Origin: Trachythela sp. YZ-2020
Lineage: Eukaryota; Cnidaria; Anthozoa; Malacalcyonacea; Clavulariidae
NCBI GenBank assembly: GCA_016169945.1
Contig: JADLSH010000199.1
Span: 3,620,501-3,684,500, forward strand
DNA length: 64,000 bases
Direction: 5' to 3'
The translations under genes were made by a program, and so were the position numbers. The notes under the pieces were generated by a model that saw only the letters and a program-made list of their open reading frames with translations, was not told the DNA's origin and searched no databases. Shown piece by piece: positions 32,978 through 44,457 of the stretch (position 1 is the first letter of the stretch; every line of letters starts with the position of its first letter).

Positions 32978-33371
32978 ATATAAGAGCTGCGTTGCGACCT
33001 TAGATCACCCATAAGGAAGACACTAGACCAGTGTGTCAAAACGTTGGCTCGTGAATGCAATTCGACCGGGCTTTGTATTCTTTTAGCTAGCCAGAATAGT
33101 GAGCAAAAACATGTCTGATATTAAACCTGGTTGCCGGCGCCGTGAACGAATGAACTTGAAATCGTATTGTGTCAACGTACTAAGGCTAAGAGGTGAAGAA
33201 CTACTCACAATCAACTGGGATTTGACGAGTTTTTATCTGAAATTTTCTTAATTTAATTGTACTCCAAATTTGCAAGTTTTGTTTTTAATTGGTACAGTAA
33301 CAGTAAGTTGCAATTAGTAGGAATTTATAAGATGCTGACCGGCAATTATAGATTATAATCATATTATCACT

Positions 33372-33843
33372 TACAGCGGATTCTGGTTGACTGCAAAACA
33401 ACTACAGTTACGAACGTGCGTTGAGTCGTTATATTTTGACTTTTCCATGGTAATTTCTAATGGTTTCCAAGGGGAGTGCCCAACGTTTGATGTGTTTATT
33501 TTACATGTTTCATTGTTTAGTGGTAATTGTTTTGAAATGCAACAAAGTTTGAAACATGTCAAACAAACATATCGAACGTTGGGCGCCCCCTTGGATTGGA
33601 AACCATTGAAAATGATCCTGGAAACGTCTAAATTTAAACGACTCAACGCGCGTTCCAGCCTCCTCCGCAGGCATCTCTTGGATTCCCGGGGTAGGTTGCG
33701 TCCACTGAGGGTTGCGTCGGGTAGAAAGTCGGAATTTTTTCCAGCAAATAGTTTCTGCCCGCCAATTTTAAGGCGATGCCTGCGGAGAAGGCTACGCGCG
33801 TTCGTAAATGTTGTTGTTTTGCATTCAACCGGACTCCGCTGTA
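33372..33843. mobile_element. Foldback MITE with an internal insertion
   Basis: Tips acagcggattctggttgact and its counterpart ttgcattcaaccggactccg pair, continuing through tgcaaaacaac. Inner arms aggggagtgcccaacgtttg and aacgttgggcgccccct pair too. The right half is enlarged by a segment containing gcctcctccgcaggcatctc, a phrase seen again at 33873 and in altered form at 39137 and 39220. Open frames across it are by-products of the palindrome. Confidence 0.65.
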
Positions 33844-34804
33844 CATTGATCATATTGTATACCGCATTGTATTAGCCTCCTCCGCTGGCATCTCTTGGAT
33901 CCCCGCAAGGTGCTCCATTTACTGTTCGGAGTACTCCGAATTCTAAGAACACTAATGGAATGGAATGGAACACGGTCACATGACTGTTCTGCACTGTTCT
34001 GACTACCCCGATTTTCGAGTCGGGGCAGCCAGAACAGAACAGGTAACCGCGTGATTTGTGACGTTAATGAATGAATTTTAATGAGTTTGGAATGAATTTT
34101 GGAGGATCTGTTTCACGCATGTGACTGTACCAGATCGTCAGACCATAAGTAGCCCAGACACTCTTGTGTGATTCATATTTAAATCATCCCTCGGTATATT
34201 TTTCTCGGCATCTCGTTCGATTGGACTAATAGTAGAAGGTGTTCGTAGATGGAATATACGAACGAAAATTTATATACAATTTTAGACCTAGCCAGGAGCA
34301 GTTGCGAAAAATGCAACTTTAGGCCCTCTGGCAGGAATCGAATCTGCGGCCCTGCGATTCCAGTTCAGCGCAGCTCTGAGCTACAGAGTCCAGTTGCTGA
34401 GCAATCGTCGCCCTCAATGTCAGGAATTTGGATTAAAAATCAGAATATCATTGCAATGTTCAGCTAATCATTAAATACCGCAGGGGGTAATTAAATATAC
34501 CGAGGGAGGGTTTAAATATGAATGACACTGCAGTGTGGTAAGACGTCAAGTTTCATATAGGGTGAGACCGACGGCAACGAAGATTTTGAGGTAAGTCTAC
34601 CTGTTCAATACTATATAATTATGGTATTCAGCACTCTCTGACATTTCGTGAACCAACACACACTAATGAGATTATGAATATCAAGGACAAATAGCTTAGG
34701 AAGTTCTCGGCTTCAGGCGTTTAACTTGGAGCTAGGAGCTTCCCATCTTGTTTTCTCGCTCCATGACCATGTCATAGAATAGGAAATGACTAGAAGGGCC
34801 ACTT
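33844..34804. other. Gene-free stretch
   Basis: A small hairpin near 33975-34045 pairs ctgttctgactacccc with ggggcagccagaacag. A reverse-oriented tRNA-like segment (34305-34410, aggaatcgaatctgcggccc) resembles the heads of the SINE at 34948. No gene is seen. Confidence 0.4.
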
Positions 34805-35580
34805 GAGGCCGAACCTTTGAAGTTTGCATGTCGCATTACGCATGTTCATTACCATTATTCTAGCCAGTCAATTGCATTTTCTGACATATAAACACGCTGA
34901 ACTGGCTGGTCCGCCATTATTCTGGCCAGATAACTGCATAAAAATAGAATACTGGGTTTGGTGGATAATCCAAGTGAGTAGATATATACACAATTTAAGA
35001 CCTAACCAGGAACGGTTGCGAAAAATGCAACACTAGGTCCTCTGGCAGGAATTGAACCCACGGCCCTGCGATTACGGTGCAGCGCTCTAACCAACTGAGC
35101 TACAGAGGCCAGTTGCTGAGCTGTAACCGTAAGTTCTGTATATATAGGTTATCGGGTGTTAGGTCTTAAATTGTGTAGATATCTACTCACTTGGATTATC
35201 CACCAAACCCCGCCAGTATTCTAGTTCAACCAAGTGAAGTGCAAATTAAAATCTTTGAAGTTTGCTTATCTGCGCACACACGATAACCTATATATACAGA
35301 ACTACGGTTACAGCTCAGCAACTGGCCTCTGTAGCTCACTTGGTTAGAGCGCTGCACCGGGAATCAGGCCGTGGGTTCAATTCCTCCTACCAAGGACCCC
35401 TAGTTGCATTTTTCTTCGCAACCGTTCCTGGTTAGGTCTTAAATTGTGTATATATCTACTCACTTGGATTATCCACCAAACCCAGTATTCTAGTTCAACC
35501 AAGTGAAGTGCAAATTAAAATCTTTGCATAAAAATAGGGTGTCACGTTGCACTGCTGAGTGGCCTTTCTGGTCATTTCCT
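34805..35580. repeat. Dispersed repeat interrupted by the SINE block
   Basis: The outer parts (34805-34947 and 35526-35580) together match an uninterrupted copy at 48336-48520: gaacctttgaag, cgcattacgcatgtt, gccagtcaattg, cgctgaactggctg, tgcataaa, cacgttgcac-gctgaatgg. The interruption is the insertion at 34948-35525. Confidence 0.7.
34948..35525. mobile_element. tRNA-derived SINE insertion in palindromic form, 12-bp target duplication
   Basis: It contains two tRNA-like heads in opposite orientation. The plus one (about 35325-35395) has tagctcacttggttagagcg as A-box region and gggttcaattcc as B box. The minus one is near 35035-35115. Both sides carry the same tail, cctaaccaggaacggttgcg and its complement, up to ggataatccaagtgagtaga. 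The block is flanked by perfect copies of gcataaaaatag (34936-34947 and 35526-35537). It is a retroelement, not a working tRNA gene. Confidence 0.75.
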
Positions 35581-37800
35581 ATTCTGTGACCATGTCTTCA
35601 TTTACTGTTTTAGCGCAACGTCCACTCGAGCCAAATTTCTTTCGTGATCAATTTTGTGAGATGATAAATCAAACGGTTGGGGGCTCCAGTTCTACATTAA
35701 GCTGCCGTGATTGGTGTATGAGCTGCCTTAAAAACACTTCGACCGGTCGACGTTTCGAGCGAAGGTCCTTCGTTGGGTGGTTAGTAGCGCTACTAACCAT
35801 CTCCTCACTGACACTGTCATCCGGACCTACAGTATAAGGCCTTCGCTGGAAATTTTTATCAAGTAGTTACTGTAGTTCAAACACAAAGGCAAAGCTTATA
35901 CATACAGTATCAGTCCATATTTTGGATTTTCAAGATGTTTTCAGACGTGGGGTTCCACCGTAGGTGGTATTCTACAACAATAAACCGTCGTGGTTGGTGT
36001 CTGAACTGCCTGAAAATGATTAAAAGTAAACACTTCGACCTTTCGACTCGAGCCAAACCCTTTCTCAGAATCTCAGGAGGTCGAAGAGCCTTCACTTGAA
36101 AAGAAACATCGAAGTTTCGAACCGTCTTTTCTTTCAAATTTTTATCTTTTCCAGGTATTTCAGACAACAAACCACAGCAGCTTATCAGTAGTTGGACAAT
36201 TTATATGCATATACTATAGTATATAAAACATTAAAATAATGTTTAATTGACAGCACTTTGTGAGAATGGGTATCTGGCTTTGTTTTACCCTAGCTTTCGT
36301 ATTAACAAAGCTTTTTTTATGATTTAGATTACAATTCGTCTGAAGTTGTTCCGGATAAATACGCCAGCTCTTAGATGACATTTTGTGTTTGAATTGACTT
36401 GTTTAAAGTCGGATTTTACGTGTACCCCTTGACATATGGTCTCGAATTCCGACCCCTTATTGGTTTACGTACGTAAATATTACATAAATTAATTGCCAAA
36501 CACGAAATTATTTGTCTTGCTGTGGCTCATTGTATAGAAGAAACTCAAGGAAGCTTTTCGCTTCGAATTTCGTAGCTTTGGACAGCTCAATTTCGTCGAA
36601 AGCTTTGGGTTCTTGTCTATAAACACAGAAGGTATCGTGTATTTATATTTTATGGTTTTATAAGGTAGTCCTAGCGACGACATTTGTGACAAATACTATG
36701 TTTATGCAACCTGTCGCAACCATGGCTAGTAGAAATATTATCGTCGAATCGAGTGCACAAGCTGTCAAGATAGTGTCAAAATTTGTCATGGAATTCCCTA
36801 CCGAATGCTGGCCATTATTTAAAAATCTGTCCCTAGTTTAGTTGGCAATTTTTAATTGGTTATCTAACTCATTTTAAATCCAGCTGAAGTCTAATGAATG
36901 CTCAATTAGCTAGCTGAAGGATATTAATGATAAAGAAACTGATTATTAACCAATATATCGGTGTTTAATAAATGGTTTGGTACAGCATGTGTTAAATTAT
37001 TCAGCCTGTGGTAAATTAGTTCGCGTTTTATTGGTATTTTGCTTTCGCCGATATTTGGCTTGAATTTAACGTGTTGTGATGTGTTTATGTCGTATGTGAG
37101 CCACCCCTTATGAACTCGTGTCATGTATAAACTCGTGTTTTGTTTTAATACTTGACGTGTAAAACCACTTAATATTGTGAGCTCTCAGGCAAGTTCACAT
37201 AAAGCCGCTAAACTTTCTTTGTAAGTTAATTTGCATTCGTGTAACCTTCAAAAAGAGCAACGAAAATTAACTATATTTTATTGGCAAATATCTCGCCTAA
37301 GAGTAGATCGTTTTGCGTCAGAATAAGCCGCCTGTTTCCACTTCAACCGTATCGTACCCAGACGTAGCTTATCTTTTTGTTTCCTGAGCATTATATGAAC
37401 ACTAGAATGAAACTAATGACTTGGACACAAAACAAACGTTAGGATACTTTTGAAATGAAAACAGGCTTAAATGAAAATAGTATAGACCACTTTCATGCAT
37501 GAAATTGAGTAGAATTTATTAACCTGAACGAGGTCAATGAGGCTTATTAAGATGCACATAAAAGAATATTTAAACTCATCTGAATTATGACAGTGGTCTA
37601 TAGCATGGCGCATTGGTCCTTTTATATATACAGTCAAGTTGACTGTGCCACACTGCGCTCAACATTTGGCATGAGTGTAACGTACCTCTTAAGTCATGTC
37701 CTGGTACTTTCAATACTATACTTCGTGAATAAACTCGTAACGAGAAACTCCGTATCTATTTCTGGACGTTTCGAGCAAAGGCCTTTCGTCTTTAGGCAGT
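35581..37800. other. Gene-free stretch
   Basis: Motifs of the cgtttcgagcgaaggtcctt kind occur at 35745-35770, 36055-36070 and 37765-37795; they match the dispersed gaaggccttcgctc repeat. The rest is AT-rich with no supported exon. Confidence 0.4.
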
Positions 37801-37983
37801 TTTCCTTTACAGCCGCTTTTCCCACGCGGGACGAACGAACATGTTTCAACTTGCGCTGTAGGTGTCTAGCGTGAGTGTTTTCTGTCCGCTTTACTGCTCG
37901 CGGACACGAATGAAAATTGAACTACAAAGTGACTCGAGTAGGTCGCTTCGCCTGCGCGGATAAAACGACCGTAATGGAAACGG
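37801..37983. mobile_element. MITE, cccgcgcggg family, copy 1
   Basis: It opens tttcctttacagccgctttt and closes cggataaaacgaccgtaatg then gaaa. It shares catgtttcaact-gcgctgtaggt and ctcgcggacacg with copy 2. Confidence 0.7.
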
Positions 37984-38144
37984 CCTTTTGTGAGTTTTAG
38001 GACACTGTAGTAAACACTCGTTATTGAGAATTTAACCTTTATCGTTTGGCCTTACTGACAGAGACATGTACAAAATAATGTACAATGCAAACATTTTGTC
38101 GCTTTTTCAAAAGAATCGGTTTCGACCGTCCGCACACAATACGA

Positions 38145-38361
38145 TTTCCATTACAGCCGCTTTGCCCGCGCGGGCGGAGCGACCATGTTTCAACTTTCGC
38201 TGTAGGTATCTAGCATGAGATTTTTTTGTCCGCTTTACACCTCGCGGACACGCCTGAAAGTTGAACTACATTCAACTTTCTTGGCGTGCCCGCGCGACTA
38301 ATTATTCACGTGATTCGAATCGGTCGCTTCGCCCGCGCGGGCAAAACGACCGTAATGGAAA
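38145..38361. mobile_element. MITE, cccgcgcggg family, copy 2
   Basis: Tips tttccattacagccgctttg and caaaacgaccgtaatggaaa are inverted. Gcccgcgcgggc occurs near each tip. Inner arms tgaaagttgaactacattca form a hairpin. Copy 1 lies 160 bp upstream, in the same orientation. Confidence 0.75.
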
Positions 38362-40812
38362 ATGGCCTTTACGGGGTTAGGAGTTCAGGCGCGGCTCCCG
38401 CCTCATTCCGTAAGGTATGCGAGTAACGCAGAGGGCATTCACTAATTACTCGCACGCCTTACATTTTGCGGACATGTTGCACGCGTTTTAACAAAAACGC
38501 TTGTGCGGAGAAGAGAGCGAATACGCTAGAATTGATTACTGAGAATGTGCTGACGAATAATATGAACCAATCAATATCTATGGTAACGACAAACTTGGGT
38601 GAACTGCTCCGTCATCGTCTTCAAAATGTTCCGTTTCCAACATTCCATGTGCCCACACGAATACGCCGCCGTTGTTGCATTTTCTAAAGTTTCCATTCCG
38701 CTGAAGACCGTTTGCAAAACGGATAAGTGTGGACGGAATGTGAATCCACAACAGAATGTTTGCGTACTCAAACGAATCAGTATACGTGTGGAAGGGGCCA
38801 AAGTACTAAAACATGGCGCATTACGGCTCAGTGGGTTAACAATAGACATGACAGGAGTGTAGTTAACCAGTTTTTTACGTCCAACTAGTTTAACTGTAGA
38901 AAAGACACGACAGATAAGCTGATCAACCAACGCCCAAAGCTTTCATTTTACGAACTCTCCTTCTCAGAGGCGTTTTAGCTTAACACGCGGGCGACATACC
39001 CGGAAAATGTAAGTCATGCGGGGATCCAGGGAAGACGGCGAGCATTCACCTTAGCTCAATGGCATTAACCAAGATTACCCGCATGCCTTACATTGCAAGT
39101 TGCAGCAAAAATTGCCCGGTGTAACATGGCCTTTTAGCCTCCCCCACAGGCAACTCTCTGGCAAACGGAAGAATTACACAGCAATATTTTATCGGGCAAA
39201 AGCCGTTTACAAGATAGTTGCCTGCGGAGGAGGCTATCCCGACATTAACCTGAGGATGCATTCTCAAACGTGGGGGTTGCCAGACAGACATGAGACAGTG
39301 TAGACCGTTTTCTACAATAAGCTCCTGTGGTCTGTGGTCTGGGTCAAACCGCCTGAAAAAGATTTATTTATTTACTTTTGTCGTTTTAACACAACTATTA
39401 ATGTTATATACAAACATGAAAACGACAAGGAACACTAACACAGCGTCAGCCAATTACGTTAGTGACCTTTTACAAAACACATGTAAACTTCATGTATAAT
39501 TAACAATTAGATTATGAGCTCAATCTATCGACAATTAGATAGCGAGTAGCGTAGCCAATCAAATTACAGCATTTGCAATAGTATACTAGTATGATTCTAC
39601 AAATATAATATTAGACAAGATTGCAGCATAGTCCATCTTATATCGAAAAACCAGCAAGAAAAACAGTATATTCAAAACGTTTTTCATAATTTATTAAATT
39701 CGTTAAAAATCGAGGAGATGGTATCGTACTCTAATATTTGTAATTAGATAGCGCGCAATCAATATCAAATTACAACATTTGCATAGTATACTAGCATGAT
39801 TCTACAATAATATAATTAGACAAGCAGCATAGTCATTCCATCTTATATCGAAGGGAGCGCATACCTGTCCATACCATGTAGGCCAAAAAATATATATATC
39901 TGGATATGGATTAATAAGTACTAAACTATGTCTATACCGATTTTCAACTAAAGCTGCGCTCTATGATTCTCTATTGAAAAACTGCGACGTTACGGGCGAA
40001 TATCCTTTGCATGGCTTTGCCTTAACTAATTTCTCCAGGTAATTCGTACATGACAATAAAATTTGACCAGCTTTGTCAATCCTGTATGTAAATTTCGTCG
40101 CGGTTTATTCGAGTACATCAGCTGTTTAAACGACTCTATGACAGCAATAAGAATAGTATGAAAAATGTAATCATATAAAGCTTTCCCATAATCCCTATAT
40201 ATTTATATGTTGCTAGGTTGCTGACCGGCTGCTGTATATTGTCAGTTTCGTGACTTGACATCTTTCACAGGTGTTTGGATAAGTGGCAAAACGTTTTTGA
40301 GCCCAAAAATTTCAACGACTCAAGCTTCGACAAAAGCTAGCTTCGTCCACTGAAAATCTAATCTCATCATGTAAGTTTATAAATTTAATTGTCTTTTAAT
40401 CCAATCATATCATGGTGCGTCTCTGTTTCGGGTTCAATTCCGGGTTCAATCTCACGTATATTTAATATATTGATACAGGGTGTAATTTTATGTGTTAAGT
40501 CAGAGAACCTATTGTCAGTAGAACCCCGTTATCCTGAACTCGGCTAATTTTGCTTTCCATGGCCGAAATTTTCCCGTTTCTCTCGAACTTTAAAGACTTC
40601 AGTTTGTTGTGTTTATTCGTTAGGTGTCCGGTCAAAACGTCCCCGACTCCGCTGGTCATTGTATATTTTGTATAATTATGTAGTATCTTAAATGTTAAAT
40701 TATTTCATTTTCTTAGATTTCCAAATAAATACTAATATCTATATATACTTTTTGTTTCTTTTACATTTTTAACAGTGCCCTCAAATGACTAGTGAGGGCA
40801 ATATTCTTAGAC
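38362..40812. other. Gene-free stretch
   Basis: At 39137-39230 an inverted pair cctcccccacaggcaact / ttgcctgcggaggaggct is visible. At 39520-39660 and 39720-39850 a diverged direct repeat of about 140 bp (gatagcgcgcaatcaa-type start, tattagacaag, catcttatatcga) can be seen. No supported coding exon or RNA gene. Confidence 0.4.
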
Positions 40813-41163
40813 TTAAGCCCCGTATACAGACGAGCAAGTTTTCCTTGACAAGTTCCTTGTCGAGTTTACTTGTTCGTGTGTACGGCAAACAAGTTTTTTC
40901 GATCAATTTTTCATTGACAAGTTTTACGAGCCCGTGTATTAACGACATAATGCCAATGGCCGCTCAACTAGATCGAACATAAGTGTGCAGTGGCGTACAA
41001 CGCATTTCCTTGTCAAGTTTTCCTTGTCGGACGTACACACGAACAATTTTCCTTGTTCAAAGCAAGCTGGCATTGAACTTCAGCAAACTTGTCAATTTTT
41101 TGCCGTACACACGGGCAAATAAAACTTGTCAAGGAAAACTTGCTCGTCTGTACGGGGCTTTAG
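40813..41163. mobile_element. MITE, gacgagcaagttttccttg family, copy 1
   Basis: Tips taagccccgtatacagacga and tcgtctgtacggggcttta are inverted and continue as gcaagttttccttgacaagt. The interior repeats cttgtcaagg / ccttgacaag. Other copies are at 49351-49474 (partial) and 60331-60577. Non-coding. Confidence 0.82.
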
Positions 41164-42805
41164 TCTTGGAATCGTAAAATTTAGCATTGAAGCCTCAACC
41201 TCTAATATAGATTTTGGAAATGGCCTACTGAGTATTCAAGATGTTGGTTTATACCAAAAACAATTAGACAACACCTGGTTCTTTGATAGTTTAAATATAT
41301 TTTGCAATGAGTTCAACCAAGAGATGTTTGACTTGGGTTGGGTTGGGGACGTTTTGACCTGGGGACGTTTTGACTGGTAAGCCTGCGTTATACATGCACG
41401 CATTTGATTTTGCAGCGTAGGCATGATGCATGCATGATGTAAAACGAACTATAACAAAGAATTCACTCTTTCAGTTTAAGATACCTACAGCACAATTGAG
41501 TGTTAAATAAACTGTGTTTATTGTATATTTCACAAAGTACAGTCGTATCAATAGGTCATTGGATCAGCCACGTTAATTTGATTTTATTTAATAATTATTC
41601 TAATTATTTTTTTGTAATTTGACTTATTCCGTTATCTGCATGAGAACCCCGCTATATAGTCGAACTTTTTGTTTTTTGTTATTATCTGTCCTAATCCTTG
41701 GTAACCTATAGACGTTCTTCTCTCTCAAATTATATTCAGAAGTGTTATATCACGAGGCGGTTAAATATCTCAAAGTTTGTGTTCCTATAATCATTGTCAT
41801 TATACTTGCTTCGTTTTGCGAGAAAGGTTTTTCATATAGCATTTCTCTTCTTTCAAATAAACTTCCTATACTTGGCAAGAGTATTCTATACCACAGATCT
41901 ATTACAGGAACAATAGAATCTAACAAGTGCACAGGGCTCTACTTTTTCCAGCTGTCTTAAAAGATAAATACGTTTATAGATGCTTTTTGAAGAATATCCT
42001 CAATATGAACGTTCCATCTTTGATCTTACGTATAATAGTGACTCCCAAACCCTGGCTTGGCCTGGGATACCGGACTCAAACGGTTGGTCATCAGCATTGA
42101 TTGCGTCCTGTTCACATGGGTGCTTAGAATTAATCATCAGCTTCTTACATTTTGATGGGTTTGACCACTGATGGTTTAACTAGAACTTATTATTCCTCGC
42201 CGAAAATTCTGACCGCAAATTACTGGATATGTTTCCACTATATTATCACTATTATAGCCCGATATTGGACGTGTTAAATGTATATATATATCAGGCAGAA
42301 ATTAGCATCACAATTATACTAAATTATATTTCCAGTAAATAAAATCGAAGGCAAAAGAAGCACACAGCCACACTGAAAGCGTGTTAGGTTCAGTGGTGGC
42401 ACAAGGAATTTTGCGTCTCATACCGTTTCATATTAGATAGATAGATTTAGATAGATTGTTTTATTGAGTTCAAAAATTTGCAGCCTCATGCATGTCAGCT
42501 GAACAATATTCGAACTATGTGACATTTTAACCAGTTATAGACTGAAGAAATGTACTATGGCTATATATACAATAATTTACTTAAAAGTATTAAGAAGGTA
42601 TTAAGCACTTAAATATTTGTTATTAGCATTTGCTGTCAAAAATCTCCGAGGGTAAGTCTTGGCCCTACACTCCAAGTGAAACCGTATATACGGTTTACCG
42701 GAATAACGAAAAAATTGGGAATTCACTTCAAACTTCAATTATGAACTACCTGTGAAAACAAAATGTCACTCCGTTCCAGATACAGCAACATTTGTCATTT
42801 CGTTC
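41164..42805. other. Gene-free stretch
   Basis: AT-rich, with a short gatagatagattta run near 42437. I see no exon with splice sites and family similarity. Confidence 0.4.
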
Positions 42806-42978
42806 CGAAATAGACCTTATGCATATTAAGACGTTTCCTTGCGATGCGTGATTACTACCACCTGTTCTAATGCTTCGCAAGAATGTTAATAGAAAAAGAT
42901 AGCAAATACTCGCAAAGCATTCTGGCAGTGATATAGTCACGCATCACAAGGAGACGTCATCATGCTTAAGGTCTATTT
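42806..42978. mobile_element. MITE with aaatagacctta tips
   Basis: Gaaatagaccttatgcatat on the left pairs with atgcttaaggtctatttgcc on the right, followed inward by the pair ccttgcgatgcgtga / tcacgcatcacaagg. About 170 bp, non-coding. Confidence 0.72.
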
Positions 42979-43245
42979 GCCAGTAATTATTTCAAGGGAG
43001 TTTTTACTATGTTTTTCAATGTATATTATTATCCTCTTGCAGCAAAATGCTTCATGTTCTGTAATACCAGGTAGACATAATGACCTTATATTATAGGCTC
43101 TACGACTACGTAATATTCTGTAGGCAAATTTTGCGCCCACATTAAATTTTGGCGCCCACCTTTGGCGCCGATTGTCGCCTGTGACACAGGTTATATAATT
43201 GCGCAACTAACAAAAAGTTTTACAGTAGAATAGAAGATCATTAAT

Positions 43246-43382
43246 AACTGAAAGAATTCGACGATTTCCAGTATTCAAAGTATTTAAGGTTTGTTTGGGC
43301 CGATTTCAGATGCACGTTAATGATATTTGAAAAATATGTGGCATACGTCATCTGACAACATCACGTTTCAGCTGAAAATACT
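43246..43382. repeat. Left half of a MITE split by a LINE; first copy of a long target duplication
   Basis: It begins aactgaaagaattcgacgat and contains gccgatttcagatgcacgtt from the gtacgttcacac MITE family. The same sequence restarts at 44256, directly after the LINE, with one visible mismatch over about 119 bp (gcatacgtca against gcaaacgtca). Confidence 0.75.
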
Positions 43383-44255
43383 TGGCATTCAAGTCAAGCG
43401 CTCTTTGTATATGAGCTTAGTTAGATCTCACCTTGGTTATGCTAGCGAAGTGTGGTCACCACTCTCTGGTAAAGATTTACGTATGGTTGAAGGGATTCAA
43501 AGACGTGCCACTAAATTTATCCTTGGCTATTCTAATCACAATCTCAATTACAAAGACAGACTTTTAACCCTTAAACTCTTACCAATTTCTTATTGGCATG
43601 AACTCAAAGACCTTGTTTTCTTTTTTAAACTGGTCTACGGCATCTATGATATTGATATATCCCAATTTGTCACGCCTAAAATCGTAATTAAAGCAATTAG
43701 GAACAGCTCACCCTTGGACTACATTGTCCCGAAGTGCAAAACATCCCAATTTCAAAAAAGTTACTTCGTTAAAACTGCATGTGAAACTCTGGAACAATCT
43801 ACCTCATTCTACGCGGTCATGTCAATCAGTTAGTGCTTTCAAATCTGCTCTGTATAACCATTACAATACTGCTTTCAACTGTAACTTTGATCCTGATAAT
43901 ACTTCAACTTGGAAATCTATTTGTTTCAAATGCTCGAACACTCGAAATCTGGCTTCATCGTCCTTTCGTCAGTGCTGCCCTTAATAATTTTATTGATATT
44001 ATATCTAATGTTTTACTGTCTGTATGTGTGTGTATATCTGTTTTTGTTTGTTCATATAAGACGTAAATAGTGTATTTGTAAATAGTGTATTTGAATACTA
44101 GACGTTTTTTTCTTCTTTTTCTTTTTGGCAGTTTACCTTGTTGGGTGTAAAACCTGTCGTAAACTTGCCCCATTGTACGTGAACTTTACATATATATATT
44201 TTTTTTTTCAAACATTGTACAATGAAAGCTTAATAAATAAATAAATAAATAAATA
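43383..44255 (+). mobile_element. 5'-truncated LINE retrotransposon
   Basis: It encodes the C-terminal region of a non-LTR reverse transcriptase ORF: SLYMSLVRSHLGYASEVWSP, EGIQRRATKFILGYSN, YKDRLLTLKLLPISYWHELK and DLVFFFKLVYGIYD. After a frame change near 43770 it continues LKLHVKLWNNLPHSTRS and SAFKSALYNHYN. The body ends in an (ATAA)n tail at 44232-44255. Loss of the 5' part and the frame change mean it is inactive. The clade is not determined. Confidence 0.82.
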
Positions 44256-44457
44256 AACTGAAAGAATTCGACGATTTCCAGTATTCAAAGTATTTAAGGT
44301 TTGTTTGGGCCGATTTCAGATGCACGTTAATGATATTTGAAAAATATGTGGCAAACGTCATCTGACAACATCACCAGCTGAAAATACTCGTCATTAACAT
44401 TCAGCAAAACCTAAAATCGGCCCCACAAATCGCATCGTCAGCGTGTAAACGTACCTT
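44256..44457. repeat. Second copy of the target duplication plus right half of the MITE
   Basis: It repeats 43246-43364 and then continues into the normal MITE right side, tcgtcattaacattcagcaa and gtgtaaacgtacctt, showing that the LINE landed inside an older MITE. Confidence 0.75.

Noticed and set aside
33371..33875. Two overlapping 160-codon frames on opposite strands
   Set aside because: Both run through a foldback element; paired open frames are expected from its inverted arms.
35320..35395. tRNA-like sequence with A and B boxes
   Set aside because: It is embedded in a SINE with copies on both strands, with imperfect arms; not a functional tRNA.
41160..41380. 84-codon open frame (GIVKFSIEASTSNIDFGNG)
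   Set aside because: It starts in a MITE tip and shows no known motif or splice signals.
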